Position numbers and translations under genes: made by a program. Positions 37,356 to 46,038 of a stretch of 47,837 bases of DNA are shown piece by piece. The notes under the pieces were generated by a model. That model saw nothing but the letters and a program-made list of their open reading frames with translations. It was not told where the DNA came from and made no database searches. Source of the DNA: Kitasatospora phosalacinea (GTDB taxonomy: Bacteria > Actinomycetota > Actinomycetes > Streptomycetales > Streptomycetaceae); NCBI RefSeq assembly GCF_000717185.1, contig NZ_JNYE01000059.1, positions 1 to 47,837 on the forward strand, read 5' to 3'. Numbering within the stretch: the stretch's first letter is position 1; the number at the start of each line of letters is the position of its first letter.

Positions 37356-38096
37356 ATGCGCCTGCTCCTGGTCGAGGACGACGACCGCGTGGCCGCCGCC
37401 CTGGTCGCGGTGCTGGGCCGGCACGGCTTCCAGGTCCGGCACGCCCGCAGCGGCCACGAGGCGCTGGACGCGCTGGTGCCCGACGGCAGCGACCCGTACC
37501 GGGTGGTGCTGCTCGACCTCGGGCTGCCCGACCGCGACGGCTTCGAGGTGTGCAGCCGGATCCGGGCCGGCAGCGGCGTGCCGGTGATCATGGTGACCGC
37601 GCGGGCCGACATCCGCTCCCGCATCCACGGCCTCAACCTCGGCGCCGACGACTACGTGGTCAAGCCCTACGACATGGGCGAGCTCCTGGCCCGCATCCAC
37701 GCGGTGGCCCGCCGCGGCACCCCCCGGCCCGCCGAGGAGAGCGGCCCCGAACCGGCCGGACCGCTCGCCTCCCGCGGCATCGAGATCGACCGCGAGCGCC
37801 GCCGGGTCTCCGTCGAGGGCCGCGACGTCCCGCTCACCCGCAAGGAGTTCGACCTGCTGGCGCTGCTCGCCCAGAGCCCCGGCGTGGTCTACCGCCGCGA
37901 GCAGATCTTCAGCGAGGTCTGGCGCTCCGGCTGGGAGGGCAACGGCCGCACCCTGGAGGTGCACATCGGCTCGCTGCGCACCAAGCTCGGCCTGCCCGGC
38001 CTGGTCGAGGCCGTCCGCGGCGTCGGCTACCGGCTGATCCCGGGCCAGCCCGACGGCGAGCCCGGCCCCGTCGGCGACGGCCCGGCGGAGCGCTGA
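37356..38096 (+). CDS. gluR: OmpR-family response regulator GluR
   Basis: This 246-residue regulator has a receiver domain (about 1-118; acidic pocket VEDDD, phospho-acceptor Asp54 in VLLDLGLPDRDG, Lys in VVKPYD) and a winged-helix DNA-binding domain (about 135-232; PLTRKEFDLLALLA, TLEVHIGSLRTKLG). ATG 37356 follows GGAAGGGA by about 7 nt. It is 7 nt upstream of its kinase gene and diverges from gluABCD. In S. coelicolor the pair at this position (SCO5778/5779) is GluR-GluK, which senses extracellular glutamate and controls glu uptake genes. The assignment rests on synteny as well as family. Confidence 0.88.
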   Translation: MRLLLVEDDDRVAAALVAVLGRHGFQVRHARSGHEALDALVPDGSDPYRVVLLDLGLPDRDGFEVCSRIRAGSGVPVIMVTARADIRSRIHGLNLGADDYVVKPYDMGELLARIHAVARRGTPRPAEESGPEPAGPLASRGIEIDRERRRVSVEGRDVPLTRKEFDLLALLAQSPGVVYRREQIFSEVWRSGWEGNGRTLEVHIGSLRTKLGLPGLVEAVRGVGYRLIPGQPDGEPGPVGDGPAER

Positions 38097-38103
38097 CCGC
38101 ACC

Positions 38104-39543
38104 GTGCGCAACCGCCTGCTCGGCATCCTGATCGCCCTGATGGCCTGCGTGCTGGCCGCGCTCGGGGTGCCCCTGGCCTACCTGATCGCCGCCTCCGAGC
38201 AGTCCAAGGTGGTCGTCGACCGGATCGACGACGCCGCCCGCTTCGCCCAGGACCTGCCCACCCAGGGCCGCCCCAGCGCCAGCGCCGTCAAGGGCGACCC
38301 GCAGCCCGGCCCCGGCGACAACGGCCGGCTGTACGCCCTCACCAGCGAGGCCAGCCGCTACCACGAGCTGTACGGCGTCCGGATCGGCGTCTTCCAGCGC
38401 GACGGCAGCTCCGTCGCCGTCGCCCCCGCCGACTGGCGGCCCCCCGCCGCCGGGCCCGGCCGCCAGGCCTACCAGGAGGCGCTGGCCGGCCGCCGCAGCC
38501 ACAACCCGCCCCAGGTCTGGCCGTGGACCCCCGACCGCACCCTGGCCGTCGCCCTGCCCGTGGTCCGCGACGGCGACGTGGTCGCCGTGGTGCTCACCGA
38601 GTCGCCCACCAGCGGGCTGCGCTCGCGCATCCTGCACCGCTGGATGGTGCTGGCCGGGGGCGAGGCGCTCGCCATGATCGTCGCCATCCTGCTCGCCGTC
38701 CGGCTCACCGGCTGGGTGCTGCGCCCCGTCAGCACCCTCGACCGGGCCACCCACGACATCGCCACCGGACGGCTCGGCGCCCGGGTCGCCCCCAGCAGCG
38801 GACCGCCCGAACTGCGGCGCCTGGCACGCTCGTTCAACGACATGGCGGACCACGTGGTGCTCGCCATCGACCAGCAGCGGGCCTTCGTCGCCGACGCCTC
38901 CCACCAGCTGCGCAACCCGCTCGCCGCGCTGCTGCTGCGGGTCGAGCTGATCGGCCTGGACCTGCCCGAGGGCCACGAGGAGGAGCTCGTCGCCGTCCGC
39001 GAGGAGGGCGCCCGGCTGGCCCGGGTGCTCGACGACCTGCTCGGCCTCGCCACCGCCGAGGGCTCCCGGCCCGAACCCGAACCCGTCGACCTGGCCGGAC
39101 TCGTCCGCACCCGGGTCGACGCCTGGGCGCCGCTCGCCGAGCAGCGCGGCGTCGCGCTGCACTGGGAGGGCCCGCCGATGGCGCACGCCTGGGCCGACCC
39201 GATCGGCTTCGGCAGCGCGCTGGACGCCGTCCTGGACAACGCGCTCAAGTTCACCCCGGCCGCCAGCACCGTCCGGGTCGGCCTGCTGATCGGCAAGGAC
39301 GAGGTCACCGCCACCGTCACCGACGCCGGACCGGGCCTCACCGAGGAGGAGCTGGCCCGGGTCGGCGACCGGTTCTGGCGCTCCTCCCGGCACCAGAACA
39401 TCGACGGCTCCGGCCTGGGCCTGTCCATCGCCCGCACCCTGCTGCTGGCCGGCGGCGGCGGCCTCGACTTCGCGGCCGCCGAGCCGAACGGCCTCACCGT
39501 GCGGCTGGTGGTGCCGCGCCGCCGCCGCTGGCCCGGCGCCTGA
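38104..39543 (+). CDS. gluK: Sensor histidine kinase GluK
   Basis: This 479-residue membrane kinase has two membrane helices (about 6-28 and 178-202) around an extracytoplasmic sensor domain of about 150 residues. A HAMP domain (about 203-255), HisKA with His267 in FVADASHQLRNPLAAL, and an ATPase domain follow (N-box DNALKFTPA, G1 DAGPGL, G2 GSGLGLSIA). The start is GTG 38104, 7 nt after gluR, so both are co-transcribed. The gene ends 6 nt before the end of the convergent TAXI receptor gene. Ligand assignment to glutamate is by synteny with S. coelicolor GluK and the divergent gluABCD operon. Confidence 0.88.
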   Translation: MRNRLLGILIALMACVLAALGVPLAYLIAASEQSKVVVDRIDDAARFAQDLPTQGRPSASAVKGDPQPGPGDNGRLYALTSEASRYHELYGVRIGVFQRDGSSVAVAPADWRPPAAGPGRQAYQEALAGRRSHNPPQVWPWTPDRTLAVALPVVRDGDVVAVVLTESPTSGLRSRILHRWMVLAGGEALAMIVAILLAVRLTGWVLRPVSTLDRATHDIATGRLGARVAPSSGPPELRRLARSFNDMADHVVLAIDQQRAFVADASHQLRNPLAALLLRVELIGLDLPEGHEEELVAVREEGARLARVLDDLLGLATAEGSRPEPEPVDLAGLVRTRVDAWAPLAEQRGVALHWEGPPMAHAWADPIGFGSALDAVLDNALKFTPAASTVRVGLLIGKDEVTATVTDAGPGLTEEELARVGDRFWRSSRHQNIDGSGLGLSIARTLLLAGGGGLDFAAAEPNGLTVRLVVPRRRRWPGA

Positions 39544-39549
39544 CCGGGG

Positions 39550-40575
39550 TCAGGGCTTCACGGACAGGTAGTAGCGCTCGGCGCCCTCGTGCAGCGGCAG
39601 CGGGTCGGTGTACACCGCGGTGCGCAGGTCCACCAGCTGCGCGGCGTGCACCCGGCGGCCGATGTCGTCCCGGCTGTCGATCACCGCCCGGGTCAGCGCC
39701 TCCACCAGCGCCGGGTCCACGTCCGCCCGGGTCACCAGCAGGTTCGGCACCGCCACCGTGGGCACCGCCACCCGCTCCGGCTGCACGTCCGGGTACGCGT
39801 CCGCCGGGATGGTCGCCGCCCGGTACGCGTCCACGCCCGGGCCCGCCTGCTGGTGCAGCCGGTCCGACAGGTCGCCCATCGGCACGATCCGGATCGGCAT
39901 CCGCTCCGAGAGGTCCGACAGCGCGGTCGTCGGCAGGCCGCCGGACCAGAAGAACGCGTCCAGCTGCTTCGCCTGCAGCTCGTCCGCCGCCTGGACGACG
40001 CTGACCGCGCCCGACCGGACGTCCCGGTCCGGGTCCAGGCCCGCCGCCTCCAGCAGCCGCCGGGTCACCAGGTTCACCCCCGACTTCGACTGCCCCACCC
40101 CGACCCGCAGCCCCCGCAGGTCCGCCACCGAGTGCACCGGCGAGTCGGCCGGCACCACCAGCTGCATGTAGTCGTCGTACAGCCGGGCGATCGCCCGCAG
40201 CCGGGGCTTCTCCGGGCTGTCGAAGGAGGCCACCGCGTCCGCCGTGGCCACCGCGAAGTCGTCCCGGCCCGACACCAGCCGCTCCAGGTTGTCCATCGAC
40301 CCCTCGGAGTTGTCCAGCTGCACCTTCAGCCCCGGCAGGTGGCCGCCCATGTACTGCTGCAGCAGCACCCCGTAGCGGTCGTACACGCCGCCGACCACCC
40401 CCGTCGCGAACGCCACCCGGCCGTGCGGCCCCGAGGCCGAGCGCGCCGAGGACGCCCACCAGCCGCCCGCACCCCCGGCCACCAGCAGCAGCACCGCGGC
40501 GACCCGGGACAGCCGGCCGCGCAGGACGGCGCGCAGCCCGGCACCCGGACGGGGGGAGAGGTTCGCAGCAGCCAT
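39550..40575 (-). CDS. TAXI-family TRAP-type solute receptor, orphan
   Basis: This 341-residue extracytoplasmic binding protein has an N-terminal membrane helix (about 29-46) after a basic segment, so it is probably membrane-anchored. The TAXI fold follows (about 60-335), with the family block [14 protein letters not shown], a [19 protein letters not shown] region and [13 protein letters not shown]. No TRAP membrane subunits lie in the window. It is convergent with gluK, the stops being 6 bp apart. The Thermus TAXI protein of known structure binds glutamate/glutamine, so a role as a glutamate receptor beside GluR/GluK is attractive but unproven. ATG 40575 or GTG 40599 is the start; neither has a good ribosome-binding site. 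Confidence 0.85.
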   Translation of the reverse strand: MAAANLSPRPGAGLRAVLRGRLSRVAAVLLLVAGGAGGWWASSARSASGPHGRVAFATGVVGGVYDRYGVLLQQYMGGHLPGLKVQLDNSEGSMDNLERLVSGRDDFAVATADAVASFDSPEKPRLRAIARLYDDYMQLVVPADSPVHSVADLRGLRVGVGQSKSGVNLVTRRLLEAAGLDPDRDVRSGAVSVVQAADELQAKQLDAFFWSGGLPTTALSDLSERMPIRIVPMGDLSDRLHQQAGPGVDAYRAATIPADAYPDVQPERVAVPTVAVPNLLVTRADVDPALVEALTRAVIDSRDDIGRRVHAAQLVDLRTAVYTDPLPLHEGAERYYLSVKP

Positions 40576-40629
40576 GCCGTGGATACTGCCAGCCCCCACC
40601 GCCCGGCGGGAGGCCCGCCCCGCTGCCCG

Positions 40630-40643
40630 TACCCTTGGCCCTG
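40630..40643 (+). promoter_or_regulatory. miaB -10 element positioned for a leaderless mRNA
   Basis: TACCCT (40630-40635) lies 7 nt before GTG 40643. No ribosome-binding site precedes either GTG 40643 or ATG 40649. Confidence 0.55.
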
Positions 40644-42139
40644 TGGGTATGGAGGAGAGCTTGCGAACTTACAAGGTCGTCACGTACGGCTGCCAGATGA
40701 ACGTCCACGACTCCGAGCGCCTGTCCGGGCTGCTGGAGGAGGCCGGCTACGCCAAGGCCGACGGCGAGGGCGACCCCGACCTGGTCGTCTTCAACACCTG
40801 CGCGGTCCGCGAGAACGCCGACAACAAGCTGTACGGCAACCTCGGCCGGCTCGCCCCCGCCAAGCAGGCCAACCGCGGCATGCAGATCGCCGTCGGCGGC
40901 TGCCTCGCCCAGAAGGACCGCGAGACCATCGTCCGCAAGGCCCCCTGGGTCGACGTCGTCTTCGGCACCCACAACATCGGCCACCTGCCCGCCCTGCTGG
41001 AGCGCGCCGCGGTCGAGCGCAAGGCCCAGGTCGAGATCCTCGAATCGCTGGAGACCTTCCCCTCCACGCTGCCCACCCGGCGCGAGTCCGCGTACGCGGC
41101 CTGGGTCGCGATCTCGGTCGGCTGCAACAACACCTGCACCTTCTGCATCGTCCCCGCCCTGCGCGGCAAGGAGGAGGACCGCCGCCCCGGCGACGTCCTC
41201 GCCGAGGTCGAGGCGCTGGTCGCCGAGGGCGTCGTCGAGGTCACCCTGCTCGGGCAGAACGTCAACGCGTACGGCTCCGACCTCGGCGACCGGGAGGCCT
41301 TCGGCAAGCTGCTGCGGGCCTGCGGCCAGGTCGAGGGCCTGGAGCGCGTCCGCTTCACCTCGCCGCACCCGCGCGACTTCACCGACGACGTGATCGCCGC
41401 GATGGCCGAGACGCCCAACGTGATGCACCAGCTGCACATGCCGCTGCAGTCCGGCTCCGACACCGTCCTGAAGGCGATGCGGCGCTCCTACCGGCAGGAA
41501 CGCTTCCTCGGCATCATCGAGAAGGTCCGGGCCGCGATGCCCGACGCCGCGATCTCCACCGACATCATCGTCGGCTTCCCCGGCGAGACCGACGAGGACT
41601 TCGAGCAGACCCTGCACGTGGTCCGCGAGGCCCGCTTCGCCAACGCGTTCACCTTCCAGTACTCCAAGCGGCCCGGCACGCCCGCCGCCGACATGGCCGA
41701 CCAGGTGCCCAAGGCCGTGGTCCAGGAGCGCTACGACCGGCTGATCGCCCTCCAGGAGGAGATCTCCTGGGAGGAGAACAAGAAGCAGGTCGGCCGCAGG
41801 CTGGAGATCCTGGTCGCCGAGGGCGAGGGCAAGAAGGACGACCGCACCGACCGGCTCTCCGGGCGCGCGCCCGACAACCGGCTGGTGCACTTCACGCGCC
41901 CGGAGGGCGGGGTGCGGCCCGGCGACATGGTCACCGTCGAGATCACCTACGCCGCCCCGCACCACCTCCTCGCGGAGGGCCCGGCGCTCGGCGTCCGGCG
42001 CACCCGGGCGGGCGACGCGTGGGAGAAGCGGCAGGCGGCACCGGCGGCGAAGCCCGCGGGCGTGATGCTGGGGCTGCCGAGCATCGGCGCGCCGAAGCAG
42101 GTGGCGGCCGCGCCGAGCGGGGACGGCTGCGGCTGCTGA
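40643..42139 (+). CDS. miaB: tRNA-2-methylthio-N6-dimethylallyladenosine synthase MiaB
   Basis: This 498-residue radical-SAM methylthiotransferase adds the 2-methylthio group to i6A37 of tRNAs, after MiaA. The MTTase domain begins with [18 protein letters not shown] (Cys17), followed by the [10 protein letters not shown] and VGGCLAQ cysteines. The radical-SAM motif CNNTCTFC gives Cys161, Cys165 and Cys168, and a TRAM domain covers about 390-455. An Ala-rich tail ends in GDGCGC. GTG 40643 is chosen for the leaderless spacing of the -10; ATG 40649 is two codons later. MiaA lies about 1.2 kb downstream, separated by two other genes. Confidence 0.96.
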   Translation: MGMEESLRTYKVVTYGCQMNVHDSERLSGLLEEAGYAKADGEGDPDLVVFNTCAVRENADNKLYGNLGRLAPAKQANRGMQIAVGGCLAQKDRETIVRKAPWVDVVFGTHNIGHLPALLERAAVERKAQVEILESLETFPSTLPTRRESAYAAWVAISVGCNNTCTFCIVPALRGKEEDRRPGDVLAEVEALVAEGVVEVTLLGQNVNAYGSDLGDREAFGKLLRACGQVEGLERVRFTSPHPRDFTDDVIAAMAETPNVMHQLHMPLQSGSDTVLKAMRRSYRQERFLGIIEKVRAAMPDAAISTDIIVGFPGETDEDFEQTLHVVREARFANAFTFQYSKRPGTPAADMADQVPKAVVQERYDRLIALQEEISWEENKKQVGRRLEILVAEGEGKKDDRTDRLSGRAPDNRLVHFTRPEGGVRPGDMVTVEITYAAPHHLLAEGPALGVRRTRAGDAWEKRQAAPAAKPAGVMLGLPSIGAPKQVAAAPSGDGCGC

Positions 42140-42313
42140 GGGCTGCGCGAGCCGGGGCGGTGCGAAGCCGGGGGCGCAGGGCAGTGCAAGTTCGTGTCCT
42201 GCGTCGCGATCCGGCTGTGCGTGCTCGCTCGGCCGCGCCGTTCCTCGCGCCCCCGGTTTCGCGTTCCCGGGCTTCGCGTTCCCGGCCGGTGCCCTCCGCG
42301 TAGAGTGATCGAC
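42140..42313 (+). promoter_or_regulatory. miaB-downstream gap with repeats and a leaderless-type promoter
   Basis: 42231-42254 is a second copy of the dispersed element sharing the core GTTCCTCGCGCCCC with 31872-31885. The 13-bp direct repeat TTCGCGTTCCCGG occurs at 42258-42270 and 42273-42285. TAGAGT (42301-42306) lies 7 nt before the ATG of the next gene. No gene is visible in the gap. Confidence 0.6.
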
Positions 42314-43006
42314 ATGCTTGCTGCCGCCGCCGTGTGCCCCTGCCCGCCGTTGCTCGTGCCGGAGGTGGCCGCCGGTGCCGCGGGTGAGGTGGCGGAGCTG
42401 CGGGGGGCGTGCCTGGCGGCGGTGGGGGAGTTGGCCGGGGTCGACCTGGTGGTGGTGGTCGGGGCCGGGGAGCGGGCCGGGGTGTGGACGGAGGGCGGGG
42501 CGGGGTCGCTGCGCCGGTACGGGGTGTCGAAGGCGGTGCGGCTGCCGCTGGGCGGGGTGGACGGTCCGGAGCTGTCGCCCGCGCTGACGGTGGGGGCGTG
42601 GCTGCTGGAGGAGGCGGGCGTCCGGGTGCCGACGCACGCCGTCGCGGTGCGGCCGGACACGGGGGCGGAGCGGCTGCTGGGCCTGGGCCGCGGGCTGGCG
42701 GAACTCGCCGACCGGGTGGGCCTGCTGGTGCTCGGGGACGGCAGCGCCCGGCGTTCGGTGAAGGCGCCCGGGTACCTGGACGAGCGGGCCGAGGGGTACG
42801 ACCGGGCGGTGGCGCGCGCGCTGGCCGGGGCGGACGCGGCGGCGCTGGCCGGGCTGGACGCGGAGCTGTCGGCCGAGCTGATGGCCGGGGGGCGCGCCCC
42901 GTGGCAGGTGCTGGCGGGCGCCGCGGAGGGTGCCGCGCTCAGCGGTGAGCTGCGCTACGAGGACGCCCCGTACGGCGTCGGCTACCTGGTGGCCTCCTGG
43001 TGCTGA
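42314..43006 (+). CDS. Class III extradiol dioxygenase-like protein of unknown function
   Basis: This 230-residue cytoplasmic protein resembles the LigB/class III extradiol-dioxygenase subunit B-like fold annotated beside miaA/miaB in actinobacteria. Visible blocks are an N-terminal VCPCPPLLVPEV, a hydrophobic strand LVVVVGAGE, GLLVLGDGSARRSVKAPGY and the C-terminal YGVGYLVASW. The histidines that bind iron in true dioxygenases are not obvious; only one His (THAVAV) is seen. It may therefore be a non-catalytic or differently acting relative. The position between miaB and miaA is conserved (similar to M. tuberculosis Rv2728c), which suggests a link to tRNA modification that has not been shown. 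Leaderless spacing supports ATG 42314. Confidence 0.75.
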   Translation: MLAAAAVCPCPPLLVPEVAAGAAGEVAELRGACLAAVGELAGVDLVVVVGAGERAGVWTEGGAGSLRRYGVSKAVRLPLGGVDGPELSPALTVGAWLLEEAGVRVPTHAVAVRPDTGAERLLGLGRGLAELADRVGLLVLGDGSARRSVKAPGYLDERAEGYDRAVARALAGADAAALAGLDAELSAELMAGGRAPWQVLAGAAEGAALSGELRYEDAPYGVGYLVASWC

Positions 43007-43028
43007 GCGCCGGGCGCCGGGCGGGGCG

Positions 43029-43250
43029 TCAGTCGTCCTTGGGCTTGGCGGCGAAGTCGTCGCGGGCGTGCTTGGTCGCCGAGGTGCCCTTCACGATCTT
43101 GTCGGAGTACTTGTGCTTGGTGGCCTTGTCGATCGCCTCGCCGGTCTTGTCCACCATGCTGTCGAGCTTGTCGCCGTGCTTCCCGGCCAGTTCGCTCGCC
43201 TTTCCCTTGAGTTCCTCGGCCTTGCCCTTGAGGTTGTCCATCAGGCCCAT
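43029..43250 (-). CDS. Rv0909/MT0933-like antitoxin-family protein, solitary
   Basis: This 73-residue, Lys/Asp-rich, almost fully helical protein begins MGLMDNLKGKAEELKGK and continues with KLDSMVDKTGEAIDKATKHK, the pattern of the actinobacterial MT0933-like antitoxin family, which also resembles CsbD stress proteins. GAGGAG lies 7 nt before ATG 43250. No toxin gene is adjacent: the neighbours are the dioxygenase-like gene (convergent, 22 bp away) and miaA (divergent). It may be a stress or nucleoid-associated small protein rather than a true antitoxin. A dyad lies just upstream. Confidence 0.7.
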   Translation of the reverse strand: MGLMDNLKGKAEELKGKASELAGKHGDKLDSMVDKTGEAIDKATKHKYSDKIVKGTSATKHARDDFAAKPKDD

Positions 43251-43265
43251 GGGTGCGCTCCTCGC

Positions 43266-43292
43266 ATATCGGGTCATTCCCGTACCGGATAT
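43266..43292. promoter_or_regulatory. Dyad in the antitoxin-like gene/miaA divergent region
   Basis: ATATCGGGT (43266-43274) and ACCGGATAT (43284-43292) form an inverted repeat with 8 of 9 positions paired. They lie 16-42 nt upstream of the antitoxin-like start in the only A+T-rich stretch of the gap, overlapping a possible TATATC -10 on the minus strand. Confidence 0.5.
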
Positions 43293-43346
43293 AGCTGATC
43301 CTCCCCGGTCGACGGCGGTGCGACACGGCAGGTGCCCGGCTTTTGC

Positions 43347-43359
43347 GAGACTGGTGGGG
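43347..43359 (+). promoter_or_regulatory. miaA -10-like element, leaderless spacing
   Basis: GAGACT (43347-43352) is 6 nt before GTG 43359, with no ribosome-binding site. Confidence 0.4.
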
Positions 43360-44336
43360 TGAGCGGTTCCTCTTCCTCCTCTTCTGCGCGCCCCGACGTC
43401 CTGCCCCGGGTGGTCTCGGTGGTCGGCGCGACGGCGGCCGGCAAGTCCGACCTGGCGGTGGCGATCGCCCGGGAGCTCGGCGGGGAGGTGGTGAACACCG
43501 ACTCGATGCAGCTCTACCGGGGCATGGACATCGGCACCGCCAAGCTGACCCCGGCGGAGCGGGGCGGCGTCCCGCACCACCTGCTGGACGTGTGGGAGGT
43601 GACCGAGACCGCCTCGGTGGCCGAGTACCAGGCGCTGGCGCGGGCGGAGATGGACCGGCAGCTGGCGGCGGGGCAGGTGCCGGTGCTGGTCGGCGGCTCG
43701 GGCCTGTACGTGCGGGCGGCCGTGGACGAGATGGAGTTCCCGGGGACGGACCCGGCGGTCCGGGCCCGGCTGGAGGAGGAGCTGGAGCGGGTCGGCCCCG
43801 GCGCGCTGCACCGGCGCCTGGCGGGGCTGGACCCGGCGGCGGCGGAGGCGATCCTGCCCAGCAACGGGCGGCGGGTGGTCCGGGCGCTGGAGGTCATCGA
43901 GATCACCGGGCGCCCGTTCACGGCCAGCCTGCCGACCCAGCGGGCGGTGTACGGGGCGGTGCAGATCGGCGTCCGGGTGCCGCGTCCGGAGCTGGACCGG
44001 CGGATCGAGCTGCGGGTGGACCGGATGTGGGAGGCCGGGCTGCTGGACGAGGTGCGCGAGCTGGAGGAGGCCGGGCTGCGCGAGGGGCTGACCGCGAGCC
44101 GGGCGCTCGGCTACCAGCAGGTGCTGGCGTTCTTCGCGGGGGAGTGCACCGAGGACGAGGCCCGGGCGGAGACCGTGCGGGCGACCCGGCGGTTCGCCCG
44201 GCGGCAGGAGTCCTGGTTCCGCCGGGACGACCGGATCCACTGGCTGGACCGGCCCGAGGGCGCCGATCCGGTCGAGCTGCTGGGCCGGGCACTGGAACTG
44301 ATCGACCGTCCGGCGGGGCCCGGCGAATCGGGCTGA
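43359..44336 (+). CDS. miaA: tRNA dimethylallyltransferase MiaA
   Basis: This 325-residue enzyme transfers a dimethylallyl group to N6 of A37 in tRNAs reading UNN codons, providing the substrate of MiaB. Walker A-like VVGATAAGKSDLAV lies at about 20-33. NTDSMQLYRGMDIGTAKLT, HHLLDV, VPVLVGGSGLYVRA and SNGRRVVRALEV are all present, and the C-terminal block ends QESWFRRDDRIHWL. GTG 43359 starts a Ser-rich leader; GTG 43332 is the alternative but lies before the -10-like element. A strong hairpin follows. Confidence 0.95.
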   Translation: MSGSSSSSSARPDVLPRVVSVVGATAAGKSDLAVAIARELGGEVVNTDSMQLYRGMDIGTAKLTPAERGGVPHHLLDVWEVTETASVAEYQALARAEMDRQLAAGQVPVLVGGSGLYVRAAVDEMEFPGTDPAVRARLEEELERVGPGALHRRLAGLDPAAAEAILPSNGRRVVRALEVIEITGRPFTASLPTQRAVYGAVQIGVRVPRPELDRRIELRVDRMWEAGLLDEVRELEEAGLREGLTASRALGYQQVLAFFAGECTEDEARAETVRATRRFARRQESWFRRDDRIHWLDRPEGADPVELLGRALELIDRPAGPGESG

Positions 44337-44382
44337 CCGGCGCGTTTCGGCTGCCGGACGGCCCGATCCGGCCAGGCTCGCG

Positions 44383-44402
44383 GCGTCTGCACCGGCAGAC
44401 GC
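44383..44402 (+). terminator. Terminator after miaA
   Basis: A perfect 8-bp stem GCGTCTGC/GCAGACGC (44383-44390 with 44395-44402) with a 4-nt loop ACCG lies 46 nt after the miaA stop. Confidence 0.75.
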
Positions 44403-44588
44403 AGGTGCAGGAGGCACCGGCGGTCACGGCGGGATCACGTCCTGGCATCGGATCACCCGATCAAGCCGCGGGACCCCCTGCCGGGGTGTTGGTACGTGCC
44501 ATCATCGGTAGCACCGAGGCCCGGCACGCGGGCCGGCCTCACCGCCCGCGAGCCCCGGAGCTCGTGTCGAGCCGTCAGGGGAGGCCGC

Positions 44589-45074
44589 GTGTCAACGGGT
44601 ACCGGCCCCGAAACCGATGAGCTGCTCGGCGACGTCTCCGACGGGTCCGAGACGCTCCCCGAGCTCGCCGTCCCCACCACCTCGTACGCGGTGGCGCTGC
44701 CCGCCATCGACGACCTGGCCGCCGCGCCGGGCGTGGTCCACGAGCGGGACATCCGGCCGCGCCGCCGACTGCGCTGGTGGCAGATCCTGCCGATCGCCGC
44801 GACGCTGATGTTCGGCTCGCTGATGTTCGCCTTCCCGCTGGCCTTCGGCAGCGAGGGCGCGACCGCGATGATCGGGATGCTCGGCCTGCTGATCTCCTCC
44901 GCCTCGGTCGGCTGGGGCGCGATGGCCGCCCGCCGGGCCGGCTACAAGTGGCCGGGCGTGCCCCGCCGCGGCAGCGCCGAGCGGGCCGGGTGGAAGGCCA
45001 TCGTGCTGTACACCCTGCTGGCCGCGGCGGCGGTGGCGCTCGCCCTGTGGCGGGTCGTCCACCTGCGCGGCTAG
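44589..45074 (+). CDS. Small integral membrane protein of unknown function
   Basis: This 161-residue protein has an acidic, Thr/Ser-rich N-terminus (about 1-55), a basic RRRLRWWQ motif (about 58-65) and three hydrophobic segments (about 66-84, 91-112 and 135-154). No family was recognised beyond resembling hypothetical membrane proteins common in this position in streptomycetes. GTG 44589 is chosen because AGGGGAGG lies just upstream and membrane topology is complete from there. TAGCAC near 44510 is a weak -10. It lies between miaA and dapF in the same orientation. Confidence 0.7.
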   Translation: MSTGTGPETDELLGDVSDGSETLPELAVPTTSYAVALPAIDDLAAAPGVVHERDIRPRRRLRWWQILPIAATLMFGSLMFAFPLAFGSEGATAMIGMLGLLISSASVGWGAMAARRAGYKWPGVPRRGSAERAGWKAIVLYTLLAAAAVALALWRVVHLRG

Positions 45075-45121
45075 GCCCCGCCGGGCCCCGCACCGCGGGC
45101 CGGGCGCCCGACGGCCCCCGT

Positions 45122-45135
45122 TACCATCGGCGGTG
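45122..45135 (+). promoter_or_regulatory. dapF -10 element positioned for a leaderless mRNA
   Basis: TACCAT (45122-45127) is 7 nt before GTG 45135, with no ribosome-binding site. Confidence 0.55.
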
Positions 45136-46013
45136 TGAGCGAGCGCAGCGGAATCAGCGGAACGGCCTTCCTCAAGGGGCACGGCACCCAGAACGACTTC
45201 GTGATCGTCCCGGACCCGGACGGTCGGATCGACCTGTCGGCGGACACCGTCGCGGAGCTGTGCGACCGGCGGGCCGGGATCGGCGCGGACGGCGTGCTGC
45301 GGGTGGTCCGCTCGGCGGCCGAGCCCGCCGCGGCGGGGATGGCCGGGCGGGCCGAGTGGTTCATGGACTACCGCAACGCGGACGGGTCGATCGCCGAGAT
45401 GTGCGGCAACGGGGTGCGGGTGTTCGCCCGGTACCTGGTGCACGCCGGGCACGCGGAGCCGGGCGCCCTGGCGGTGGCCACCCGCGGCGGGGTGAAGGAG
45501 GTGCGGATCGCCGAGGACGCCCCGGACGGCACCCCGGGCGAGGTCACCGTGGACATGGGCCGCGCCGTCCTCCCCGGCCCGGACGGCATCACCGTCACCG
45601 TGGACGGGCGGACCTGGCCCGCGCTGAACGTCAACATGGGCAACCCGCACGCCGTCGCCTTCGTCGAGGACCTGGACCACGCGGGCACCCTGCTCGACGC
45701 CCCGGCCACCGCCCCCGCGGGCGCGTACCCGCAGGGCGTGAACGTGGAGTTCGTGGTGGACCGCGGCGAGCGGCACGTGGCGATGCGGGTGCACGAGCGC
45801 GGCTCCGGCGAGACCCGCTCCTGCGGCACCGGCGCCTGCGCCGTCGCGGTGGCGGCGATCCGGCGCGACGGCGTCGACCCGGCGGCCACCGGCGAGGCGG
45901 TGCGCTACACGGTGGACGTGCCCGGCGGGCGGCTGGTGATCGAGGAGTTCCCGGACGGCCGGATCGAGATGACCGGCCCCGCGGTGATCGTCGCGGAGGG
46001 CGTGCTGGCCTGA
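45135..46013 (+). CDS. dapF: Diaminopimelate epimerase
   Basis: This 292-residue enzyme interconverts LL- and meso-diaminopimelate for lysine and peptidoglycan. Streptomycete walls contain the LL form, so the enzyme serves mainly lysine supply. Two catalytic cysteines are visible, in NADGSIAEMCGNGVR and in SGETRSCGTGACAVA, and the N-terminal FLKGHGTQNDFV block is typical for actinobacteria. Length fits the family. GTG 45135 is selected by the start of similarity and by TACCAT 7 nt upstream. A long dyad follows. Confidence 0.96.
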   Translation: MSERSGISGTAFLKGHGTQNDFVIVPDPDGRIDLSADTVAELCDRRAGIGADGVLRVVRSAAEPAAAGMAGRAEWFMDYRNADGSIAEMCGNGVRVFARYLVHAGHAEPGALAVATRGGVKEVRIAEDAPDGTPGEVTVDMGRAVLPGPDGITVTVDGRTWPALNVNMGNPHAVAFVEDLDHAGTLLDAPATAPAGAYPQGVNVEFVVDRGERHVAMRVHERGSGETRSCGTGACAVAVAAIRRDGVDPAATGEAVRYTVDVPGGRLVIEEFPDGRIEMTGPAVIVAEGVLA

Positions 46014-46038
46014 CGGCAGGTCAGCGCGATGCGGCGTC

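Noticed and set aside
39550..40575. Complete TRAP-TAXI transporter
   Set aside because: No TRAP membrane subunit gene (DctQM-type or fused) is present in the window; only the receptor is seen.
43029..43250. Toxin-antitoxin pair
   Set aside because: Neither neighbour is a toxin: miaA and the dioxygenase-like gene are both conserved housekeeping-type genes with their own promoters.
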